A stretch of 11,141 bases of DNA. Origin: GCA-016700035 sp964646575 (GTDB taxonomy: Bacteria > Patescibacteriota > Saccharimonadia > CAILAD01 > GCA-016700035). The position numbers and the translations under genes are program-made. Positions 7,152-11,141 of this stretch are shown piece after piece. The stretch is taken from NCBI GenBank assembly GCA_964646575.1, contig CAZYFT010000018.1, positions 1-11,141 on the forward strand, given 5' to 3'. Every line of letters begins with the position of its first letter. Position 1 is the first letter of the stretch. The notes beneath the pieces are model-generated. The model saw only the letters and a program-made list of their open reading frames with translations. It ran no database searches and was not told the origin of the DNA.

Positions 7152-7310
7152 TCAGCCTCGTAGCAGAGAATGAACCTCTCCCACGTAAGCTCGGCCAGTT
7201 TGAAAGCCTTCGCCAAAAAACTGCCCTCGTTGTGCGTCGCACTCAGCAGCGCGATCCCTCAATTCGATAGCCCGCTTGAGCTCCTTGGCCATCTCCTGCA
7301 AGTCACTCAT
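7152..7310 (-). CDS. Hypothetical 52-residue protein, translationally coupled to the zinc-finger gene
   Basis: A small gene whose ATG overlaps the stop codon of the upstream zinc-finger gene in an ATGA junction (7307-7310). A strong GGAGG Shine-Dalgarno sits five bases upstream, inside the preceding gene, and a strong terminator follows four bases after the stop. Together these make it a convincing real gene despite its length. The product starts MSDLQEMAKELKRA and its first 30 residues are rich in alternating charged and hydrophobic residues, fitting an amphipathic helix; the C-terminal part is Gly/aromatic-rich (FFGEGFQTGRAYVGE). I do not recognise a family. Co-translation suggests it works with, or regulates, the zinc-finger protein. 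A helix-mediated partner or a nucleic-acid-associated cofactor is speculative. Confidence 0.7.
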   Translation of the reverse strand: MSDLQEMAKELKRAIELRDRAAECDAQRGQFFGEGFQTGRAYVGEVHSLLRG

Positions 7311-7921
7311 GACACCCTCCGTGCTTCTTGCAACTTTGCCACATAGTTTGCCACGTTCTCCTGCTCGCGCCGAGTGAGCATCCTGACACTGCCACCAGGC
7401 AGCTTGACCTGCTCACCCATTCGCACGTGGGCCCAAGTGCTGCAAAGTGCTTCGGCCGCATCATCAATCACGTACCACATCCTTGCACCATCGACGAACA
7501 CTTCATAGTGAAAGAGGTTCCAGTGATGAGGGTCCTCGAAGACATCGAGAACCAACTCATTGCTCTGGAGCCAGACGACAAAACAGGTGGGCGTGCAGAA
7601 CGAAAGATCGCTAACCAAGTTAGCTGGCAATTGCGAGCCGGCCGGCATGCGAGTCTGTAGCGTGAATTCGGGAATGTGCATGTAGTGCATACCCTCCACG
7701 ATTTCCTGCGAACAGCCGGCACATGCATAGCGCTGCATATCCCGCTCGAACTGATATACCGAACACGAACGCTGATGTACCTTCATGCCGGCTGTAGTGG
7801 CGTGCCGACTGCACACACACTGACTATGCGGCTCCGCTTCGTGTTTACGCAGTCCTTTCTCGTCGCTGAATTTCGCCGTGCAACCACTCCACTTGCAGTG
7901 CAATCTCTGAGCTCGAGGCAT
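7307..7921 (-). CDS. Hypothetical zinc-binding protein with a C2H2-type finger and two further Cys/His modules
   Basis: A 204-residue protein of unknown function with three successive metal-binding patterns. The first is a classical C2H2 finger, C-x4-C-x12-H-x4-H (C9, C14, H27, H32), unusual in bacteria and unlike the Ros/MucR arrangement. The second is C-x-C-x11-H-x3-C (C35, C37, H49, C53). The third pairs CAGC (67-70) with FCTPTC (C109, C113), resembling a treble-clef or TRASH-like site. Residues 125-200 have no motif I can name and end in a basic helix-prone stretch. DNA or RNA binding is plausible for the fingers but inferred. The ATG has AAGGAG nine bases upstream and a near-consensus promoter about 30 bases before that; a 52-residue gene is coupled downstream. 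The coding sequence is GC-rich compared with its neighbours (7381-7440: 38/60), suggesting transfer. Confidence 0.82.
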   Translation of the reverse strand: MPRAQRLHCKWSGCTAKFSDEKGLRKHEAEPHSQCVCSRHATTAGMKVHQRSCSVYQFERDMQRYACAGCSQEIVEGMHYMHIPEFTLQTRMPAGSQLPANLVSDLSFCTPTCFVVWLQSNELVLDVFEDPHHWNLFHYEVFVDGARMWYVIDDAAEALCSTWAHVRMGEQVKLPGGSVRMLTRREQENVANYVAKLQEARRVS

Positions 7922-7959
7922 TGCCCCACTCCTTCTCTATTCAGGTACGAACGTGAGAT

Positions 7960-7988
7960 ATTTTACAATAATATGCTAAATTATTCAA
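7960..7988 (-). promoter_or_regulatory. Promoter of the zinc-finger cassette
   Basis: On the minus strand, TTGAAT (7983-7988) and TAAAAT (7960-7965) are separated by 17 bases. The -35 box overlaps the last codons of the gre-like gene, so the cassette has its own transcription start near 7953, about 31 bases before the ATG. Confidence 0.7.
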
Positions 7989-8463
7989 TAATAAAATTCG
8001 AGATGGCTATAACTGTAAGTTCCTTATCGCCAGCAGGTGAAGAAAATACTTTCGTGTCCCCAACTTTTGTCTTGTACAGCGCCCTACCGAGCGGGGCTTG
8101 CACACTAGCCCAATTTTCATCCATTAGCCAAGCCGCATCCCCGGCCAAACAAATAGTATGTTGTGTGCCAGTTTCTTCATCTATATAGTCCACGCATGTT
8201 CCAATCTCAACCTTTTTAGGATCTTCTCGCGGCTCTATAATTTTTGCTTGCTTATAGAGGATTTCCAGACGTGCCAAACCAAGTGTGGCGATGTTCTTTT
8301 TATCTTTCGCCGCATCGAAAGCCGCATTATCATGCCAGGTCTCGGCGCCGTTATTAGTAGCATCAGCTAGCTCTTGAGTGGCTTGCGTATCCTCGCTTCG
8401 CAGCACAGCAATGCGCCGCTCAATGGCCAAATATTCTGCTCGGCTAATTTTCGGTAGTGTCAT
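7981..8463 (-). CDS. GreA/GreB-family transcription elongation factor-like protein with altered acidic tip
   Basis: At 160 residues this matches GreA length (about 158). The N-terminal half is a predicted coiled-coil hairpin (about 8-75) that would enter the RNA polymerase secondary channel; the C-terminal half has the FKBP-like domain with the family hallmark APLGRALYKTKVGD (123-136). GreA carries a tip sequence GDLSENAEYDAAK whose Asp41 and Glu44 support transcript cleavage. Here it reads ETWHDNAAFDAAK (41-53): the first acid is replaced by Thr42 (with Glu41 one place earlier) and the second is Asp45. Cleavage activity may be weakened or shifted, and the protein could be a Gre-like regulator instead of a cleavage factor. 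The ATG lies six bases downstream of a perfect extended -10 box, pointing to a leaderless mRNA. HisRS lies upstream on the same strand, 39 bases away. Confidence 0.85.
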   Translation of the reverse strand: MTLPKISRAEYLAIERRIAVLRSEDTQATQELADATNNGAETWHDNAAFDAAKDKKNIATLGLARLEILYKQAKIIEPREDPKKVEIGTCVDYIDEETGTQHTICLAGDAAWLMDENWASVQAPLGRALYKTKVGDTKVFSSPAGDKELTVIAISNFIIE

Positions 8464-8469
8464 CTCTAA

Positions 8470-8478
8470 ATTATAGCA
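8470..8478 (-). promoter_or_regulatory. Extended -10 promoter, leaderless gre-like gene
   Basis: Minus-strand TGCTATAAT is a perfect extended -10 element. Only TTAGAG separates it from the ATG at 8463, so transcription should start at or within a base of the start codon. There is no space for a Shine-Dalgarno site and no clear -35 box. Confidence 0.65.
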
Positions 8479-8502
8479 GAGGTGCGTATGTAAAACGAAC
8501 GA

Positions 8503-9819
8503 CTAGAGGGCGTTTTTATGCAAAAACTCCACGACATCTGCGAGCCCCACCCGCTCTTGCTGCTCGGTTGCCAGAACCTTGATGCTAGCAGCATCATGCT
8601 CCAGCTCATCTTCACCAATAATTACCACAGCTACCACACCAAGCCTGGAGGCACGCGACAATATTTTCGCGAGCTTTGTGTCGGAAAGCGAAACTTCGCA
8701 AGCCACTCCAGCCGCCCGTAAATCTGAGGCTAAAGCACCAGCCGCACTCCAAGCATCATCCGAACCAGTCCACACAACTACCTGAGTAGTCGTTGCTCTC
8801 GCGCCATCAAAATGCCCGGCATCCCACAAACCATCAAACAAGCGCGTAAGACCAATCGAAATACCTACTCCAGGCAGTGATCGTCGAGTATAGTACTGCG
8901 CCAAGTTATCAAACCTACCACCTGAGCAAACACTCCCAAGCTCAGGAATATCTGTTAGCACAGTCTCAAACACCGTAGCAGTGTAGTAATCGAGGCCACG
9001 AGCAATCGCACAATCAACAACGACTTCGTCCTCCCGCGCACCCATTGCTATTGCGGCGCTTATGGCTCGCTCTAGCTCTTCAACCCCAGCCACAAATGTA
9101 TCGTTCGCCAACTGCAAACTGCGTAGATCTGCTAATACCGAATCTGACGCGCCCTGCAAGTTCGAGGTCTTTATGAGTGTATCAACCGCCTCCGCATCCA
9201 AGCCTTCGCCAGCTAAAAGCTTACGAACTTCGGCTTCACCAATTTTTTCCAGTTTATCGATAGTGCGCATCAGTTCAACTGATTTTTCCGCAACACCCAG
9301 AGCCTCATACATGCCAGTCAGAACTTTACGGTTATTTATCCGCACCGTAAACTTACCAATCTCCAGATTACGCATGGTGGTCGCAGCCAGGGCGATGAGT
9401 TCACCATCCACCGCTACATCCGTTTCGCCTACTACATCAGCATCACACTGATAGAACTCTCGGGCGCGACCCTTTTGGGCGCGTTCGGCTCGCCACACCT
9501 TCTGTATTTGCGAGCGCCGAAACGGAAACACTAAATCGTTCTGCCGTTCAGCAACATAGCGCGCCAATGGCACCGTCAGATCGTAGTGCATCACATAATC
9601 TTTTGATCCCTTACCAAATCGAAAAACTTCTTTTTCAGTCTCGCCGCCACCCTTTGCCAAGAGCACATCCGCTAGCTCCAAGGCTGGGGTTTCTATAGGG
9701 GTAAATCCAGCCAATTCATAGCTGGTTCTGATTTTTGACAAGAGGTCATTAAACGCAAGCTGTTGGGCGGGCGTATACTCTGGAAATCCACTTGGTCTTC
9801 TCGGCGCTACTATCGTCAT
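8503..9819 (-). CDS. hisS: Histidyl-tRNA synthetase
   Basis: A class IIa synthetase that charges tRNA-His in the cytoplasm. Its 438 residues are close to the usual 420-430. Catalytic-domain landmarks are YDLTVPLARYVA (79-90), motif 2 KVWRAERAQKGRAREFYQCDADVVG-type sequence at 107-131 with the catalytic Arg, the histidine-specific signature ARGLDYYTATVFE (273-285), GGRFDN (300-305) and motif 3 GVGISIGLTRL (317-327). The C-terminal Rossmann-like anticodon-binding domain spans about 344-438. All key residues look intact. The start ATG lies six bases after CATAAT with TTGCGA 17 bases further upstream, implying a leaderless transcript; the intervening AGGGGC ends at the ATG and is too close to act as a normal Shine-Dalgarno. 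The gre-like gene follows on the same strand, but with its own -10 box. Composition is like the core genes. Confidence 0.96.
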   Translation of the reverse strand: MTIVAPRRPSGFPEYTPAQQLAFNDLLSKIRTSYELAGFTPIETPALELADVLLAKGGGETEKEVFRFGKGSKDYVMHYDLTVPLARYVAERQNDLVFPFRRSQIQKVWRAERAQKGRAREFYQCDADVVGETDVAVDGELIALAATTMRNLEIGKFTVRINNRKVLTGMYEALGVAEKSVELMRTIDKLEKIGEAEVRKLLAGEGLDAEAVDTLIKTSNLQGASDSVLADLRSLQLANDTFVAGVEELERAISAAIAMGAREDEVVVDCAIARGLDYYTATVFETVLTDIPELGSVCSGGRFDNLAQYYTRRSLPGVGISIGLTRLFDGLWDAGHFDGARATTTQVVVWTGSDDAWSAAGALASDLRAAGVACEVSLSDTKLAKILSRASRLGVVAVVIIGEDELEHDAASIKVLATEQQERVGLADVVEFLHKNAL

Positions 9820-9825
9820 GCCCCT

Positions 9826-9854
9826 ATTATGGTTGGTATCAGTAAAAATCGCAA
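9826..9854 (-). promoter_or_regulatory. Promoter of hisS, leaderless
   Basis: On the minus strand, TTGCGA (9849-9854) and CATAAT (9826-9831) are spaced by 17 bases. The -10 box ends six bases before the hisS ATG, so the predicted start site coincides with the start codon. The -35 box touches the T tract of the preceding terminator. Confidence 0.6.
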
Positions 9855-9887
9855 AAAAAATCCTCGGCTACCGCAGTAGTCCGAGGA
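9853..9887 (-). terminator. Intrinsic terminator of the basic 88-residue gene
   Basis: Minus strand TCCTCGG with CCGAGGA, extended by CTAC/GTAG around a TGCG loop with one bulged base, is followed by eight T residues. It begins ten bases after the stop codon of the 88-residue gene. Confidence 0.9.
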
Positions 9888-9897
9888 ATGGAGATGT

Positions 9898-10164
9898 TCA
9901 GAGACGAAGGTAGGAACGGCGACCGGAGGCCACGTCGGGGGCCAATGCCCTGCCGGTGAGCGTGGAGTTGGCTGCGTCTCGCTGCATGGCAGTGCGCTCT
10001 TCCTTCTTCTTAGCACTCCTGACGATGAAGCCCCGCTCCATGGCCTGCGTACGCAGAAGGTACTTCCGCGTACGCTGCTTCCCCTTGCGACCCGAGTTCA
10101 TCGGGGCATGGTTGCGTCCACTGCGACGACGCGCTCCGCTTCTATTGCCATCTCGTCGTGGCAT
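9898..10164 (-). CDS. Hypothetical very basic 88-residue protein
   Basis: A small, highly basic protein (25 of 88 residues are Arg or Lys) starting MPRRDGNRSGARRRSGRN, with a helix-prone charged middle (about 35-60, including SAKKKEERTAMQRD). No membrane segment, Cys motif or family hallmark is seen. The charge would suit binding to nucleic acid or the ribosome, but that is inference. It is supported as a real gene by an AAGGA site six to seven bases before the ATG, an extended -10 box upstream, and a strong terminator ten bases after its stop. GC content is the highest in the window (9901-9960: 42/60), unlike hisS next door, so it may be acquired. A competing plus-strand frame over the same bases lacks such signals. 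Two perfect palindromes in its leader and promoter suggest regulation by a DNA-binding protein. Confidence 0.68.
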   Translation of the reverse strand: MPRRDGNRSGARRRSGRNHAPMNSGRKGKQRTRKYLLRTQAMERGFIVRSAKKKEERTAMQRDAANSTLTGRALAPDVASGRRSYLRL

Positions 10165-10192
10165 GGTTTTCCTTCCGTTGTAGGTGCTGAGT

Positions 10193-10206
10193 TACGGCAT
10201 GCCGTA
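10193..10206. promoter_or_regulatory. 14-bp perfect palindrome in the leader of the basic-protein gene
   Basis: TACGGCATGCCGTA is its own reverse complement and lies about 29 bases before the start codon, between the predicted promoter and the ribosome site. It could be an operator, or a short RNA hairpin only if the symmetric centre can open. Function is inferred. Confidence 0.4.
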
Positions 10207-10216
10207 GGTTGATATT

Positions 10217-10242
10217 TTGCTGCAATCTGCAGATTATCGCAA
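10217..10242. promoter_or_regulatory. 26-bp interrupted dyad overlapping a -10 box
   Basis: TTGC-N3-AATCTGCAGATT-N3-GCAA is symmetric over 26 bases with a perfect 12-bp core. It covers the GATAAT -10 element of the basic-protein gene (10233-10238, minus), a classic place for a repressor site. Confidence 0.4.
10233..10241 (-). promoter_or_regulatory. Extended -10 promoter of the basic 88-residue gene
   Basis: Minus strand TGC-GATAAT matches the TGn extended -10 with 5 of 6 core bases. No good -35 is seen. The predicted start near 10226 gives a leader of about 60 bases that contains the 14-bp palindrome. Confidence 0.45.
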
Positions 10243-10251
10243 GCATAACTA

Positions 10252-10279
10252 TTGCATACAGAGCATTTAGGGCTATAAT
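10252..10279 (+). promoter_or_regulatory. Possible promoter of a small RNA
   Basis: TTGCAT (10252-10257) and a perfect TATAAT (10274-10279) are 16 bases apart on the plus strand. The -35 matches the consensus at only three positions. Confidence 0.4.
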
Positions 10280-10285
10280 AGTCTT

Positions 10286-10353
10286 CAGCAGTAGCACTGC
10301 TAAAACTAGCAGCACCAAAAACCAAGTTGTGGCAGCAGCACACTTGGTTTTTT
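10286..10353 (+). ncRNA. Candidate small RNA of about 68 bases
   Basis: Downstream of a plus-strand TATAAT, a short non-coding segment contains a hairpin AGCAGT-AGC-ACTGCT (10287-10301), an unpaired linker, and then a stable terminator hairpin with six T residues. No start codon with a ribosome site lies within it. It could equally be a spurious promoter followed by a terminator that insulates tRNA-Arg; no known RNA family is recognised. Confidence 0.3.
10317..10353. terminator. Bidirectional terminator hairpin
   Basis: AAAAACCAAG (10317-10326) pairs with CTTGGTTTTT (10343-10352), extended by TGTG/CACA around a GCAGCAG loop with one bulged T. T tracts flank it on both strands, strongest on the plus strand. 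Confidence 0.8.
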
Positions 10354-10384
10354 AGTTCCTCTCGATTTAGTCAGATTGTTCAGG

Positions 10385-10390
10385 TATAAT
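10385..10390 (+). promoter_or_regulatory. -10 box of tRNA-Arg
   Basis: A perfect TATAAT ends 13 bases before the mature 5' end of tRNA-Arg. The -35 region is not clear. Confidence 0.6.
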
Positions 10391-10403
10391 AACCACCTAG
10401 CAA

Positions 10404-10480
10404 GCGCCCTTAGCTCAGCTGGATAGAGCGTGTGGCTTCGGACCACAAGGTCGGGGGTTCGAATCCCTCAGGGCGCGCCA
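10404..10480 (+). tRNA. tRNA-Arg (anticodon UCG)
   Basis: A complete 77-base cloverleaf: acceptor GCGCCCT/AGGGCGC, D stem GCTC/GAGC, anticodon stem TGTGG/CCACA with loop CTTCGGA (anticodon TCG, reading CGA and probably other CGN codons), T arm GGGGG-TTCGAAT-CCCTC, discriminator G and an encoded CCA. It has its own -10 box upstream and a terminator hairpin one base after the CCA. Confidence 0.97.
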
Positions 10481-10515
10481 TTAAAAAAGACGAGTTTTAC
10501 ACTCGTCTTTTTTAA
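10481..10515. terminator. Bidirectional terminator between tRNA-Arg and the DUF5684-like gene
   Basis: TTAAAAAAGACGAGT (10481-10495) pairs perfectly with ACTCGTCTTTTTTAA (10501-10515) around TTTAC. It gives a T run on both strands and so can end the converging tRNA-Arg (plus) and membrane-protein (minus) transcripts. Confidence 0.9.
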
Positions 10516-10530
10516 TGTTACTGAAGAATA

Positions 10531-10932
10531 CTATTCGACAGCAGGAGCAGCTGGCGCTGCCGATGCTGATCCACCCTGATATGTTGCTTTGCCGAAGCCG
10601 AGCATGAGGTAGCCAATCGCGCTAAAGAAGAAGAGGCCGATAACACCAAAGGCACTGCTCTTACCGAAGGCCTTTGCTACATCGATTGAAACGATCAAGT
10701 ATACGACGATATTCACAAATGGAATAAGTAAGAGAAGCAACCACCAGCCTGGACGACCAGCAATCTTTAAGAGAATGTAAGTATTATAGATTGGTACAAT
10801 AGAGGCCCAACCTGGCTTACCAGCTTTGGTGAATACTTTCCACAGCGCAACCACAAGCAGCACTAAAAATGCCAGCCAAAAGATACCGGTTGCAGGATCA
10901 TATGTCGTAGTAGTAGTTGAATAATCGTACAT
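10531..10932 (-). CDS. DUF5684-like small integral membrane protein
   Basis: A 133-residue membrane protein of unknown function. After a short Thr/Tyr-rich N-terminus (MYDYSTTTTTYDP) come hydrophobic segments at about 17-34, 62-82 and 95-114, with a weaker one at 43-58. The motif GKPGWASIVPIYN followed by KIAGRPGWW (39-64) is characteristic of the DUF5684 family, which I recall as frequent in Saccharibacteria and Gram-positive bacteria. The C-terminus is a Ser/Ala/Pro-rich tail (from about 119). The ATG has an AAGGAG nine bases upstream and a TTGTTT-17-TATGCT promoter. It converges on tRNA-Arg with a shared terminator. Confidence 0.85.
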   Translation of the reverse strand: MYDYSTTTTTYDPATGIFWLAFLVLLVVALWKVFTKAGKPGWASIVPIYNTYILLKIAGRPGWWLLLLLIPFVNIVVYLIVSIDVAKAFGKSSAFGVIGLFFFSAIGYLMLGFGKATYQGGSASAAPAAPAVE

Positions 10933-10963
10933 GACTAGAAACTCCTTAAATGTTTATGCCTTA

Positions 10964-10992
10964 AGCATAGTCTCAGTTTTTTGGAAAAACAA
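10964..10992 (-). promoter_or_regulatory. Promoter of the DUF5684-like gene
   Basis: On the minus strand, TTGTTT (10987-10992) and TATGCT (10964-10969) are spaced by 17 bases, giving a predicted start near 10957 and a leader of about 25 bases holding the AAGGAG site. Confidence 0.55.
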
Positions 10993-11012
10993 TATTTTTA
11001 TCTGGGGACACC

Positions 11013-11041
11013 TTGAATTTTATGGTTATATATAGTAGAAT
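11013..11041 (+). promoter_or_regulatory. Promoter of tRNA-Lys
   Basis: TTGAAT (11013-11018) and TAGAAT (11036-11041) are 17 bases apart, 23 bases before the mature tRNA 5' end. Confidence 0.7.
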
Positions 11042-11064
11042 ATCTGAGTTTTCTACCGCATTGC

Positions 11065-11141
11065 GGGCCAGTAGCTCAGTTGGTTAGAGCACCTGCCTCT
11101 TAAGCAGGGTGTCGAGGGTTCGAGTCCCTCCTGGCCCTCCA
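11065..11141 (+). tRNA. tRNA-Lys (anticodon CUU)
   Basis: A complete 77-base cloverleaf: acceptor GGGCCAG/CTGGCCC, D stem GCTC/GAGC, anticodon stem CCTGC/GCAGG with loop CTCTTAA (anticodon CTT), T arm GAGGG-TTCGAGT-CCCTC and an encoded CCA ending at the last base of the window. The discriminator base is T, whereas lysine tRNAs usually have A. Confidence 0.96.

Noticed and set aside
9956..10183. A 75-residue plus-strand open frame opposite the basic-protein gene
   Set aside because: Arg/Leu-rich shadow with no start signals, and it lacks a terminator downstream, unlike the minus-strand gene.
10098..10343. A Cys-rich 81-residue minus-strand open frame upstream of the basic-protein gene
   Set aside because: It runs through a terminator hairpin, the palindromes and the -10 box, and overlaps the better supported 88-residue gene; the Cys pattern looks accidental.
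1..11141. CRISPR array, insertion sequence, integrase or attachment-site repeats
   Set aside because: I saw no regularly spaced direct repeats, no transposase or integrase frame, and no tRNA 3'-end duplication that would mark an integrated element.

Overview
The window looks like a piece of a small bacterial chromosome, most likely from the Patescibacteria/CPR and by best guess a Candidatus Saccharibacteria (TM7) relative. This is inferred from gene content: an archaeal/eukaryal-style AspRS serving as the housekeeping-type copy, a short DUF5684-like membrane protein, a HisRS of the YDLT type, promoters with clear -35/-10 boxes, and UGA used only as a stop (so not the recoded Gracilibacteria/Absconditabacteria code). 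No database search was possible, so the taxon stays an inference.

Layout. 53-1372 (-): aspartyl-tRNA synthetase, copy 1, with a near-consensus promoter. 1570-2598 (+): TIM-barrel amidohydrolase with its own strong terminator. 2711-4039 and 4067-5374 (+): a promoter-led two-gene operon encoding an AsnRS-like class IIb synthetase with altered pocket residues and a second AspRS, closed by an 11-bp hairpin. 5423-7081 (-): ABC-F ATPase. 7152-7921 (-): a promoter-RBS-terminator cassette encoding a three-module zinc-binding protein translationally coupled (ATGA) to a 52-residue protein. 7981-8463 (-): Gre-type elongation factor with an altered acidic tip. 8503-9819 (-): HisRS. 9898-10164 (-): very basic 88-residue protein behind two DNA palindromes and ahead of a strong terminator. 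10274-10353 (+): possible small RNA. 10404-10480 (+): tRNA-Arg(UCG). 10531-10932 (-): DUF5684-like membrane protein. 11065-11141 (+): tRNA-Lys(CUU), ending at the last base of the window.

Base composition is patchy. The core genes (AspRS 1, ABC-F, Gre, HisRS, DUF5684) are moderate in GC (example 601-660: 27/60). Three blocks are visibly GC-richer: about 1570-5410 (4861-4920: 39/60), 7150-7920 (7381-7440: 38/60) and 9898-10164 (9901-9960: 42/60). Each block carries its own promoter and/or terminator, which suggests separately acquired, self-contained cassettes. Since Saccharibacteria live on Actinobacteria, an actinobacterial source is an attractive but untested idea.

The most interesting element is the cluster of three class IIb synthetase genes with an amidohydrolase. 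Duplicated Asp-type and divergent Asn-type synthetases could be a self-resistance or tRNA/amino-acid-modifying module rather than ordinary translation. The two genes hisS and gre appear to be transcribed as leaderless mRNAs.
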